64,000 bases of DNA from Dama dama (taxonomy: Eukaryota > Chordata > Mammalia > Artiodactyla > Cervidae). The translations under genes were made by a program, and so were the position numbers. This document shows positions 11,797 through 21,866 of this stretch, one piece after another. How positions within the stretch are numbered: the first letter of the stretch is position 1; each line of letters opens with the position of its first letter. The notes under the pieces were generated by a model, which ran no database searches, had not been told where the DNA came from, and worked only from the letters and a program-made list of their open reading frames with translations. The stretch covers positions 57,591,981 to 57,655,980 of the forward strand of contig NC_083693.1 in assembly GCF_033118175.1 (NCBI RefSeq). The letters run 5' to 3'.

Positions 11797-12077
11797 TTGT
11801 TTTTGTTGTTGTTCAGCCGCTAAGTATTGTCTGACTCTTTGGGACCCTGTGGACTGCAGCACACCAGGCTTCCCCATCCTTCACTATCTCCATGAGTTTG
11901 CTCCAACTCATGTCCATTGAGTCAGTGATGCCATCCAATCATCTTATCCTCTGTCTCTGCCTTCACTTGTCCTCAATCTTTCCCAGCATCAGGGTCTTTT
12001 CCAATGAGTTGCCTCTTCTTATCAGGTGGCCAAAGTATTGGAGCTCAGCTCAGCATCAGTCCTTCCAATGAATATCA
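11797..12077 (-). mobile_element. BovB LINE fragment inserted in retroviral pol
   Basis: About 280 bp of the BovB 3' end on the minus strand, ending in an ACAAC-rich tail (the plus strand reads gttgtttttgttgttgttcagc). It interrupts the retroviral RT between the LPIKK motif (right) and the FPVVPS motif (left), which belong about 25 residues apart. It is therefore younger than the retrovirus. A target-site duplication was not clear. Confidence 0.88.
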
Positions 12078-13882
12078 GTAGTTGCATCTATTTGTCTTCT
12101 TAATGGGTAGAGCTGGAGCGGTATGGGGTCTAATAAAGGGACTAATGATTTGTTTCAGAAGATATATAAATATAATGGGCCATAGCACTTCAGTAGTCTT
12201 TTTAGTGGGTCTTTGGCTAGTTTCAAGGGTTTGGTCAAATCAATTGAGATCATTAAGCATTCACCTTCATTTATGTGTCCCATGTCAGAACTGTTTCAAG
12301 CCTAGAAGGTCTTGGAGACAGATTCAGATCTTGAGGTATCAATAGAAGAGGTTTCAAGTAACAATTGTGCTTTTGTCAAACTATGGACTAAGAATATTTA
12401 GAAAGTGGCTGTCTGATCCAAATATAACTGGGGCATCTCACTTCTGAAGTAGATTTTGTTCCAGCAGATTCACTGGAGTGAACTCCCTAAGCAGAAAAGC
12501 AGGTTGATTATATTACAGTGTTTCACACAGGCAGGAATGGAGACAGAAAGTAGTCAAGATGAAAACAGAAGTTTGAGGGGTACTTGAAATCCTTACCATA
12601 AAATATTTTTGTTGGTCCAAGGAAGGAATAATAAAAACGTCATAAGATCAGTTAGTTTGGAATATAGTGTTTTTGCCAATTGCATGAAAAATTCTGCTTT
12701 CTGTGGTAAGAGTAGTTTTAGGTAGAATGGAGATGCTATATCCTTGGAGGATGTTTTTCTGTTAGACAGATTTGTCCTTTGTCTTTTGATATTTTTTGAT
12801 ATCTTCTGAGTAAAGGCTGTGTCCATTTTTCTTATAATATGAACTTTTTGTCTAGATTAGACATCAAAGTGCCCTTGTTGCTTAATCTGAACAGGTATTA
12901 ATTTGATCTGCATATTTTCTTTTTTTGTAGTCAAAGTATCTTCAAAATATTTTTGCTTTGTTACTAACTCTTGTAATTCAGATAGGAGGTAAATAGTATA
13001 TTTTCTAACTACATCTGCCACTTCAGTTTTAAAATCATGCGCAAAGAAGATGCACAGTATAGATCATATATTTTCTCTGTTGAGATTGGTATGATGTCTA
13101 AAGATAGTAGTTCCATGGCCTTGAAAGTCTGGAATAAGCTTGATTTTTCCCTGTTTACAGGCCTGAACTTTTGACTGAGCATCTTTGATGGAAAAGAGGT
13201 CAGAGATAGCAGCTAAGAGATCTTGGCACTGTTTTATACCTATTTTGTTGTTAAGTTCAATTTTAATCCATAGATTTGATATAATTTTGTAATCATTGAT
13301 TTTACTTTTAAAGAAAGCTACATTTTTGCATCTCTGAGCTTCATAAGATGATAAATTAATTGATAAAGGTCAAAAAGTCTCAAACTATATGACCCAAGGA
13401 CAGTTCTGTTTTTCACTGATTTTTTCTTTTCAAATTGAGAGTTAAGAAAGTTGCTTGTGTCGGTCTGACTTTGAAAAATATTTGGAGATATAATTCCACT
13501 GGAGTTAGGGTGTTCTTTCTCACTTATATGGGATGAATTTGGGGGGAGGGCAGTTTAGGAAGGGGCAGTAGAGGGAAAGAAAAGGGTCCACTGGAGGTGC
13601 AGCAAAGGAACAGATCAAGGAGAAGATAATCAATGTATATGGGCCAGGAGGCAGGCCAGCCCTGAGCTGGATAAGAAGGAGAGGAGACTTTAAGTTTGGA
13701 TTTTAGATCCTGGATGTTCTCATTAATCTTTTTAAAGGTCCTCTTAAGGGAAGAAACTTTAATTTTCCCCATTTTTTAATAGCCTCTCCATACCAATTTT
13801 TAAGGTGCTGACAGAGGGATATTTGGAGTCATTGAGCTCTTTGATGCTAGGACATAACATGAGGGGTTCTAAGATGTATATC
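12078..13882 (-). mobile_element. Decayed class I endogenous retrovirus, gag-pro and RT start
   Basis: This continues the minus-strand retrovirus upstream of the BovB. At 12092-12130 one frame reads RPHTAPALPIKKT, matching the conserved 'SP.NTP.LPVKK' region near the start of class I RTs. About 740 bp upstream, at 12866-12883, KQQGHF resembles the GH core of a gag nucleocapsid zinc knuckle whose cysteines are lost. That spacing fits a protease between them. The rest (to 13882) would be gag, but I could not identify matrix or capsid motifs; the open frames at 12593-12826 and 13524-13772 are short. The 5' side is cut by the young L1 at 13894, and no LTR or primer-binding site was recognised beyond it. 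Confidence 0.55.
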
Positions 13883-13891
13883 TAAAAGTTT

Positions 13892-16470
13892 CCTATGTTC
13901 TCCTCTAGGAGTTTTATAGTTTCTGGTCTTACATTTAGATCTTTAATCCATTTTGAGTTTATTTTTGTGTATGGTGTTAGAAAGTGTTCTAGTTTCATTC
14001 TTTTACAAGTGGTTGACCAGTTTTCCCAGCACCACTTGTTAAAGAGGTTGTCTTTTTTCCATTGTATATCCTTGCCTCCTTTGTCAAAAATAAGGTGTCC
14101 ATAGGTTCGTGGATTTATCTCTGGGCTTTCTATTCTGTTCCATTGATCTATATTTCTGTCTTTGTGCCAGTACCATACTGTCTTGATGACTGTGGCTTTG
14201 TAGTAGAGTCTGAAGTCAGGCAGGTTGATTCCTCCAGCTCCATTCTTCTTTCTCAAGATTACTTTGGCTATTCGAGGTTTTTTGTATTTCCATACAAATT
14301 GTGAAATTCTTTGGTCTAGTTCTGTGAAAAATACCGTTGGTAGCTTGATAGGGATTGCATTGAATCTATAGACTGCTTTGGGTAGAATAGCCATTTTGAC
14401 AATATTAATTCTTCCAATCCATGAACACGGTATGTTTCTCCATCTGTTTGTGTCCTCTTTGATTTCTTTCATCAGTGTTTTATAGTTTTCTATGTATAGG
14501 TCCTTTGTTTCTTTAGGTAGATATACTCCTAAGTATTTTATTCTTTTTGTTGCAATGGTGAATGGTATTGTTTCCTTAATTTCTCTGTCTGTTTTTTCAT
14601 TGTTAGTATATAGGAATGCAAGGGATTTCTGTGTGTTAATTTTATATCCTGCAACTTTACTATATTCATTGATTAGCTCTAGTAATTTTCTGGTAGAATC
14701 TTTAGGGTTTTCTATGTAGAGGATCATGTCATCTGCAAACAGTGAGAGTTTTACTTCTTCTTTTCCTATCTGGATTCCTTTTACTTCTTTTTCTGCTCTG
14801 ATTGCTGTGGCCAGCACTTCCAACACTATGTTGAATAGTAGTGGTGAGAGTGGGCACCCTTGTCTTGTTCCTGATTTCAGGGGAAATGCCTTCAATTTTT
14901 CACCATTGAGGGTGATGCTTGCTGTGGGTTTGTCATATATAGCTTTTATTATGTTGAGGTATGTTCCTTCTATTCCTGCTTTTTGGAGAGTTTTAATCAT
15001 AAATGAGTGTTGAATTTTGTCAAAGGCTTTCTCTGCATCTATTGAGATAATCATATGGTTTTTATCTTTCAATTTGTTAATGTGGTGTATTACATTGATT
15101 GATTTGCGGATATTAAAGAATCCTTGCATTCCTGGGATAAAGCCCACTTGGTCATGGTGTATGATTTTTTTAATATGTTGTTGGATTCTTTTTGCTAGAA
15201 TTTTGTTAAGGATTTTTGCATCTATGTTCATCAGTGATATTGGCCTGTAGTTTTCTTTTTTTGTGGCATCTTTGTCTGGTTTTGGAATTAGGGTGATGGT
15301 GGCCTCATAGAATGAGTTTGGAAGCTTACCTTCTTCTGCAATTTTCTGGAAGAGTTTGAGTAAGATAGGTGTTAGCTCTTCTCTAAATTTTTGGTAGAAT
15401 TCAGCTGTGAAGCCATCTGGTCCTGGGCTTTTGTTTGCTGGAAGATTTTTGATGACAGTTTCGATTTCCTTGCTTGTGATGGGTCTGTTAAGATCTTCTA
15501 TTTCTTCCTGGTTCAGTTTTGGAAAGTTATACTTTTCTAAGAATTTGTCCATTTCATCCAAGTTGTCCATTTTATTGGCATAGAGCTGCTGGTAGTAGTC
15601 TCTTATGATCCTTTGTATTTCAGTGTTGTCTGTTGTGATCTCTCCATTTTCATTTCTAATTTTGTTAATTTGGTTCTTCTCTCTTTGTTTCTTAATGAGT
15701 CTTGCTAATGGTTTGTCAATTTTGTTTATTTTTTCAAAAAACCAGCTTTTAGCTTTGTTGATTTTTGCTATGGTCTCTTTAGTTTCTTTTGCATTTATTT
15801 CTGCCCTGATTTTTAAGATTTCTTTCCTTCTGCTAACTCTGGGGTTCTTCATTTCTTCCTTCTCTAATTGCTTTAGGTGTAGAGTTAGGTTATTTAATTG
15901 GTTTTTTTCCTGTTTCTTGATGTAAGCCTGTAATGCTATGAACCTTCCCCTTAGCACTGCTTTTACAGTGTCCCATAGGTTTTGGGTTGTTGTGTTTTCA
16001 TTTTCATTCATTTCTATACATATTTTGATTTCTTTTTTGATTTCTTCTATGATTTGTTGGTTATTCAGAAGCGTGTTATTTAGCCTCCATATGTTTGAAG
16101 TTTTAACAATTTTTTCCCTGTAATTGAGATCTAATCTTACTGCACTGTGGTCAGAAAAGATGACTGGAATGATTTCAATTTTTTTGAATTTTCCAAGACC
16201 AGATTTATGGCCCAGGATGTGATCTATTCTGGAGAATGTTCCGTGTGCACTTGAGAAAAAGGTGAAGTTGATTGTTTTGGGGTGAAATGTCCTATAGATA
16301 TCAATTAGGTCTAGCTGGTCCATTGTGTCATTTAAGGTTTGTGTTTCCTTGTTAATTTTCTGTTTAGTTGATCTATCCATAGTTGTGAGTGGGGTATTAA
16401 AGTCTCCCACTATTATTGTGTTACTATTAATTTCCTCTTTCATACTTGTTAGCGTTTGCCGTACATATTG
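13892..16470 (-). pseudogene. L1 ORF2, inverted 5' part (endonuclease end, RT, thumb)
   Basis: A continuous frame of about 860 L1 residues, within an 892-residue open frame (13882-16560) whose first 30 residues and last few come from flanking or direct-strand sequence. It starts inside the APE-type endonuclease: QYVRQTL, then the catalytic block GDFNTPL (about 16387-16408) and SDHSAVRLDL. The reverse transcriptase follows, with ISIDAEKAFDKIQH (motif A), GTRQGCPLSPLLF (motif B) and FADDMILY with the catalytic FADD at 14728-14739. It ends at LLEENIG, where the direct half resumes. No stop or frameshift is seen over 2.58 kb. The ORF2 protein nicks DNA and copies L1 RNA at the target site. Here it is severed from its N-terminus and C-terminus, so it is a fragment despite its intact motifs. 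Confidence 0.95.
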
Positions 16471-17717
16471 CAGAGGAGAACATAGGCAAAACACTCTCCG
16501 ACATAAATCAAAGCAAGATCCTCTATGACCCACCTCCCAGAATATTGGAAATAAAAGCAAAACTAAACAAATGGGACCTAATGAAACTTAAAAGCTTTTG
16601 CACTACAAAGGAAACTATAAGTAAGGTGAAAAGACAGCCCTCAGATTGGGAGAAAATAATAGCAAATGAAGAAACAGACAAAGGATTAATCTCAAAAATA
16701 TACAAGCAACTCCTGAAGCTCAATTCCAGAAAAATAAATGACCCAATCAAAAAATGGGCCAAAGAACTAAACAGACATTTCTCCAAAGAAGACATACAGA
16801 TGGCTAACAAACACATGAAAAGATGCTCAACATCACTCATTATCAGAGAAATGCAAATCAAAACCACAATGAGGTACCATTACACGCCAGTCAGGATGGC
16901 TGCTATCCAAAAGTCTACAAGCAATAAATGCTGGAGAGGGTGTGGAGAAAAGGGAACCCTCTTACACTGTTGGTGGGAATGCAAACTAGTACAGCCGCTA
17001 TGGAAAACAGTGTGGAGATTCCTTAAAAAACTGGAAATAGAACTGCCATATGACCCAGCAATCCCACTTCTGGGCATACACACTGAGGAAACCAGATCTG
17101 AAAGAGACACGTGCACCCCAATGTTCATCACAGCACTGTTTATAATAGCCAGGACATGGAAGCAACCTAGATGCCCATCAGCAGATGAATGGATAAGGAA
17201 GCTGTGGTACATATACACCATGGAATATTACTCAGCCATTAAAAAGAATTCATTTGAACCAGTCCTAATGAGATGGATGAAGCTGGAGCCCCTTATACAG
17301 AGTGAAGTAAGCCAGAAAGATAAAGAACATTACAGCATACTGACACATGTATATGGAATTTAGAAAGGTGATAACGATAACCCTATATGCAGAACAGAAA
17401 AAGAGACACAGAAACACAGAACAGACTTTTGAATTTTGTGGGAGAATGTGAGGGTGGGATATTTCAAAAGAACAGCATGTATACTATCTATGGTGAAACA
17501 GATCACCAGCCCAGGTGGGATGCACGAGACAAGTGCTCGGGCCTGGTGCACTGGGAAGACCCAGAGGAATCGGGTGGAGAGGGAGGTGGGAGGGGGGATC
17601 GGGATTGGGAATACATGTAAATCCATGGCTGATTCATATCAATGTATGACAAAACCCACTGGGAAAAAAAAATAATAATAAAAAAAAAAATAAAAAAAAA
17701 ATAAAAAAAATAAAAAA
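13894..17717 (+). mobile_element. Young L1 LINE insertion with 5' inversion (twin priming)
   Basis: A 3.8-kb L1 lies between perfect 11-bp target-site duplications, taaaagtttcc (13883-13893 and 17718-17728). The 3' half (16472-17717) is on the plus strand: the end of ORF2, the 3' UTR and an A-rich tail with AAT/A(n)T runs. The 5' half (about 13892-16470) is inverted: its ORF2 reads on the minus strand. The two halves overlap by 15 bp (agaggagaacatagg at 13892-13906 as reverse complement and at 16472-16486), the expected signature of twin priming. ORF1, the 5' UTR and roughly the first 127 residues of ORF2 are absent. Both ORF2 parts are free of stops, so the insertion is evolutionarily recent. 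It cannot retrotranspose because of truncation and inversion. Confidence 0.95.
16472..17363 (+). pseudogene. L1 ORF2, direct C-terminal part
   Basis: The open frame 16446-17363 encodes about 296 residues of ORF2 after a short junk start, beginning EENIGKTLSDI, which repeats the last residues of the inverted half. It contains the C-terminal cysteine motif CWRGCGEKGTLLHCWWEC (C-x3-C-x7-H-x4-C) near 16930-16985 and the family phrases YTMEYYSAIKK and MKLEPLIQSEVSQKDKEHY. The stop at 17361-17363 is the natural ORF2 end, followed by the 3' UTR with the G-rich run near 17585-17600 and the end aaatccatggctgattcata. No disabling mutation is visible. The cut from the rest of ORF2 is the inversion breakpoint. 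Confidence 0.94.
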
Positions 17718-17728
17718 TAAAAGTTTCC

Positions 17729-18175
17729 ATGATGCCTAGTGAAGTTCTAGATTGCTCTTGGTGAAAATCCTACCAGAATTTCCAAATATTTAGTGCTATT
17801 TTGTGTCATTGACAGTTGTATCTGGTTGATGATCCATAGTCACATTGAATGACTAGAACCTACCCATTTTCAAATGACACTAAGGTGAACATTCAGTGCC
17901 TAAGAATCTCAGGACTATTCCCCCAACTCATTCATGAATACTCTGAGTAGTTAAGTGAATCAAATAAAAGGCTTTTACAAAAGAAAATTAGAGGAAGATT
18001 AAAGCCTTAAGTAGTGCATATGCAAAGGATGAATTTCTTGTCAGGAGCCAGATGGACTTTCATGCAGTCACTAGGACTCAGAGGAGCAACAACTCAGGGC
18101 AAACGTATATGTTCAGTATGTGATGTCTACCTGGAGGTTCATTTCTCTTTCTTCTGCCTCAGAACTTTTCACCCA
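17729..18175. other. Unique sequence, no gene seen
   Basis: Sequence immediately 3' of the L1. Before the L1 inserted it was continuous with 13893. If the retrovirus extended this far, its leader or LTR should be here on the minus strand, but I recognise none. Confidence 0.4.
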
Positions 18176-18310
18176 TGGCCACTTGTTAGAACAATCAGAA
18201 GAGCTTTAAAAGTATCAGTGCCAAGCATCACCCTACCCCAAATGTATAATTTGGAATCAATATTTTTTTAAAGCTCCCTAAGCAATTCTAATATGTATTA
18301 AGAAACACTG
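18176..18310 (+). repeat. MER5A-type hAT (Charlie) DNA transposon relic
   Basis: The order 'cacttgttagaacaatcagaagagctttaaaa', 'atcagtgccaagcatcaccctacccca' and 'ttttttaaagctccctaagcaattctaatatgtatta...aaacactg' follows the non-autonomous MER5A element. It is diverged and non-coding. Confidence 0.7.
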
Positions 18311-19316
18311 CAAGTCAACAAGTTGCTGCAAAAATTCAGACAATTTCTGTCCTAAATAGGAAAACCTGGTTTGGGGTTTATATTAAAAAAAAAAAATTAG
18401 TTTTTCCTCACTGTTTTAATATGTATTAATAACAGTTTTTGACAAGTGAATTATCTTTGTGTGGTTCACCTATGGAGTCTATGAAAACTCTGAAGGTTTC
18501 CAACTGAGGAAAAGCTAAGAGTAAGAGTTGGGCAAGGATTTCTCTTTGAATATTTGAGCCTTTTAGTGCTAGAGTAAGTTAGCAAGATCACAGAAGGACA
18601 CTTTATGATATTCATTACTTCCTTTCTCTATTTGATAAACCTACATTCAAGATCAGAATATGTTCAACTATTTCATTTTCAACCCTAGAAACATATCAGC
18701 AGAATGCCTCTAGGTGTTTATTTTGCTGCTGACCTTGACTATAAGAATACCGTTGCTAATTTTTATTTCATAAGCTAGTCTGGCAACTGAATTCTTTAAA
18801 CTTTTTATTTTTTAAAAGAGACACTTTCAAATATTAACTCTAATTTTTATTGTCATAACTACCATAGACGCGAGAATGGCAGAATGATGAAAATCAATGT
18901 AAAAGAGGTTTAGATCTGTAGAGATGGGGAGATGCACTCGCTCTGCTGTTTCCCTTTAAAAAATTAGGTGTTGAGTCCTCTAATGTACAAGGCATTTGAT
19001 GACAGAGGATCACTGTCCTAAAGGTGCCAAAGTAGCTGTTATAGAAACCAAGGTATATGTGTCATAGCATGAAATTTCATTACTATATGTTCATTTTGTT
19101 AAGTTATAAGGACTTATGATAAAATATTTAAAGTATTTTCTTGTAGATTTGCTCCAACAAAAGACTATTGTTCAAGGACCACTAATCTTTGGTTGATACA
19201 GATATAAAATCTTCAGCAACAATTAAAGAATACTGCTAAAATGAGTGCTGATTATTATATAAACATTTATTCTAAGTAATTAAATTTAATACTTCCTATG
19301 TAAAAAAAGAAAAAAA
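18311..19316. other. Unique AT-rich sequence, no gene seen
   Basis: No repeat or coding signal recognised; short A runs only. Confidence 0.4.
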
Positions 19317-19346
19317 GGGCTTCCCTTGGTGGCTCAGTGCGTAAAG
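19317..19346 (+). mobile_element. Bov-tA SINE head remnant
   Basis: Only the first 30 bases of a tRNA-headed SINE, gggcttcccttggtggctca and a few more, remain. The Bov-A body is missing, so this is a 3'-deleted copy or the remains of a recombination. Confidence 0.7.
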
Positions 19347-19492
19347 TTTATATAGCAAATACCATGGCAAAATAAAGTTGCTTTAATTGATAACCAACAT
19401 TCTTTTTAAAATTAAAATACTGAAAGACTTAATGATTTCTTCCTCTCTCTCTCCTTCCCTTTATCCATCCATCCATCTATCATCTTTCTTGT

Positions 19493-19712
19493 TCGTTGTT
19501 GTTCAGTTGCTATGTCATGTCCAACTCTCTGGGACCCCATGGACTGCAGCATGCCAGGCTCCTCTGTCCTTCCCTATCTCCCAGAGTTTTCTCAAATTCA
19601 TATTCATTGAGTTGGTGATGCTATTTAACCATCTCATCCTCTCTGTCCCTTTCTCCTTTTGTCCTCAGTCTTTCCCAGCATCAGTCTTTTCCAATGGGTC
19701 AGCTCTTTTATT
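19493..19712 (-). mobile_element. BovB LINE 3' fragment
   Basis: About 220 bp of the BovB 3' end on the minus strand, from the gttgttgttcagttgctatg tail through the family's 'tttcccagcatcag' block. It is 5'-truncated and carries several small deletions. Confidence 0.88.
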
Positions 19713-19774
19713 TTTCTAGTGACTTTTAACTGAATTATGGCCAGTAGGATGTCCTCAGAGGTTATGTGTCCTGC

Positions 19775-20140
19775 TATGATGTTTAGTTTTCTCTGTTAAC
19801 TTGGCTAGGTTATAGTACTTAATGATTTAAGCAAACACTAATCTAGAAGTGTTTGTAAAGGTATTTTGTATAGGTGTGGTTAACATCTGTAGTCAGTTGA
19901 CTTAAGTAAAGGAGATTGCCCTCAAATGAGTGGGTAGATCTAATCCAATCAGCGAAGATTTTAAGAACAAAAATTCAGTTTCCCAGAGGAAAAAAATTCT
20001 GCCTCAAGACTTTGAAGTCAACTCCTGCCTAAGTCATGCCAGCCTGCTCTCTGAATTTTTTTTTTCCTGCTCTCTGAATTTTAAACTTGTCAGCTCCCAC
20101 TATTCTGTGAGCCAATTCTTTAAAGTAAAATTTATTTTAT
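19775..20140 (+). repeat. MLT2-type LTR (ERVL) relic
   Basis: The plus strand follows the old MLT2 LTR order: 'gttaacttggctaggttat', 'aagtgtttgtaaaggtattt', 'ggttaacatctgtagtcagttgacttaagtaaaggagattgccctca', 'atctaatccaatcagc' and 'gtgagccaattcttta'. It is diverged, solo and non-coding; the subfamily is uncertain. Confidence 0.55.
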
Positions 20141-20195
20141 TAAAATTATTTTATTTAAATCACTGCCTGATTTGCAGAGCAGAATTGTTTCTCTC

Positions 20196-20403
20196 GGAGC
20201 TTCCCTGGAGGCTCAGATGGTAAAGAATCCACCTGCAATGCAGGAGACCTGGGTTTGATCTTTGGGTAGGGAAGATCCCTTGGAGAATGGAATGGCAACC
20301 CACTCCAGTCTTCTTGCCTGGAGAATATCATGGACAGAGGAGCCTGGTTGGCTATAGTCCATGGGGTTGCAGAGTCAGACACAACTGAGTGACTTTCACT
20401 TTC
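20196..20403 (+). mobile_element. Bov-tA SINE
   Basis: A tRNA-type head (agcttccctggaggctcag with the Pol III box B-like gggtttgatc) and a Bov-A body ending gacacaactgagtgacttt. Flanks attgtttctctc (20184-20195) and attatttctctc (20404-20415) form a 12-bp target-site duplication with one mismatch. Confidence 0.93.
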
Positions 20404-20565
20404 ATTATTTCTCTCTGCAGAGGTTTTCAAAAGTTTTTAATTATTACAATATAGAGTTACTTGGTGTATAGATTTATGCACATTTTAAGAAATAAAGAAA
20501 AACTTTTGAGCTTTTTTTGGCAGGAAGAATGAATAAATATTTACTAAAATTTTATATTAAGACAT

Positions 20566-20764
20566 GAAGTGAAGTGAAAGTCACTCAGTTATGTCCAACT
20601 TTTGTGACCCCATGGACTGTATAGTCCATGGAATTCTCCAGGCCAGAATACTGGAGTGTATAGCCTTTCCCTTCTCCAGGAGATCTTCCCAACCCAGGGA
20701 TGGAACCCAGGTCTCCAGCATTGGAGGCAGATCTTTTACCAGCTGAGCCACAAGGGAAACCCAC
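20566..20764 (-). mobile_element. Bov-tA SINE, opposite to its neighbour
   Basis: A full Bov-tA on the minus strand, with its head at the right end (gagccacaagggaaacccac). A perfect 10-bp target-site duplication, attaagacat, lies at 20556-20565 and 20765-20774. It faces the plus-strand Bov-tA at 20196-20403 across 162 bp, so the pair can fold into a long hairpin if transcribed. Confidence 0.93.
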
Positions 20765-21274
20765 ATTAAGACATATTGACCAAATAACATGGACAGATTA
20801 AACACGTCATTTCTTTCTTAAATAAATTTAATGAAGAAGTCAAAGCATGAAAAAAGTGTGTAGTTTAGTTAATACTAACGTGAAATGTTGATTCCTTAGT
20901 TGCGACAAATGCACTATAGTAGTATAAGATAGTAATATAATATATTCATAGTAGGTAATATGTTAACAATAGGGGAAATTGAGTGTAAGAGACATATGGG
21001 GGCCATACTAGTATAGTAACTTTTCTGTTAATCTAAAACCATTCTAAAATTAAAAGCAATTAAAATTTTAAAAAGTCAAAACAAAGATAGCTTAAGAAAA
21101 AAATCATATCCTTTAATTAGATTTCAAAGATAAGTCCAACTAGCTAGTAGACCATAATTCTCAGGAAAGCAGGTTCACACAATCTCTTTCTATTAAAAAA
21201 ATAGACTGTATTTTCAGGAATTTTTCTGGTAGACATGTGATTAGAACAGAAATGTAAGATGATATTAATAAGTG

Positions 21275-21484
21275 CATGCTCAGTCATTCAGTTGTGTCTG
21301 ACCCTTTGCAACTCTATGGACTGCCTGCAGCCCACCAGGTTCCTCTGTCCATAGGATTTTCCAGGCAAGAATATTGGAGTAGGTTGCCATTTCCTACTCC
21401 ATAGGATCTTCCTGACCCAGGGATCAAACCTGCATATCTTGTATTGCAGGCTAATTCTTTACTCCTAAGCCACTGGGAAGCCCC
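21275..21484 (-). mobile_element. Bov-tA SINE
   Basis: The minus strand shows the tRNA-type head at 21484 (ggggcttcccagtggcttag) and the Bov-A body, with many substitutions. A target duplication was not clear. Confidence 0.88.
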
Positions 21485-21791
21485 CAGTGACTCTGAGAGA
21501 TTTTCTGAGACTGTCTTCTCTCAACTGATACTTCAGACATAGTCAGAATGTTCAACTTTGCCGTCTTTAGCCAAGGGTCTTGGATAGAATAATGTATCTC
21601 CTTTTTCTATCTCTCCCTGGCAGACCATCTGCCTTTTGTTCATAAAGTAAATCTCTTTCCAGAGTAGGTAAAATAAATTGAGGTTGCTATTAAAACATTA
21701 GAGTTCTTCCAATTCTACTTTCCTGAGATTATTTTGAAACCAGTGTTTTCAAGTTTAGGTTGTTTCCATTTCTTTTTTCAACACTTTGAAG

Positions 21792-21792
<1 letters not shown>

Positions 21793-21865
<73 letters not shown>
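21793..21865. repeat. Compound (TC)16(TA)21 microsatellite
   Basis: An uninterrupted TC run (21793-21824) passes into an uninterrupted TA run to 21865. The length and purity make it a likely polymorphic marker. The TA part can extrude as a cruciform. Confidence 0.95.

Positions 21866-21866
<1 letters not shown>

Noticed and set aside
14062..16528. A series of plus-strand frames between 13895 and 16528
   Set aside because: All are antisense to the inverted L1 ORF2, which runs without a break on the minus strand.
17729..18175. A retroviral LTR or leader just beyond the L1, continuing the minus-strand retrovirus
   Set aside because: I found no primer-binding site, polypurine tract or repeated LTR edge there.
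20196..21484. tRNA genes suggested by Pol III box-like sequence
   Set aside because: The box-like sequences belong to tRNA-derived heads of Bov-tA SINEs, which cannot fold as functional tRNAs.
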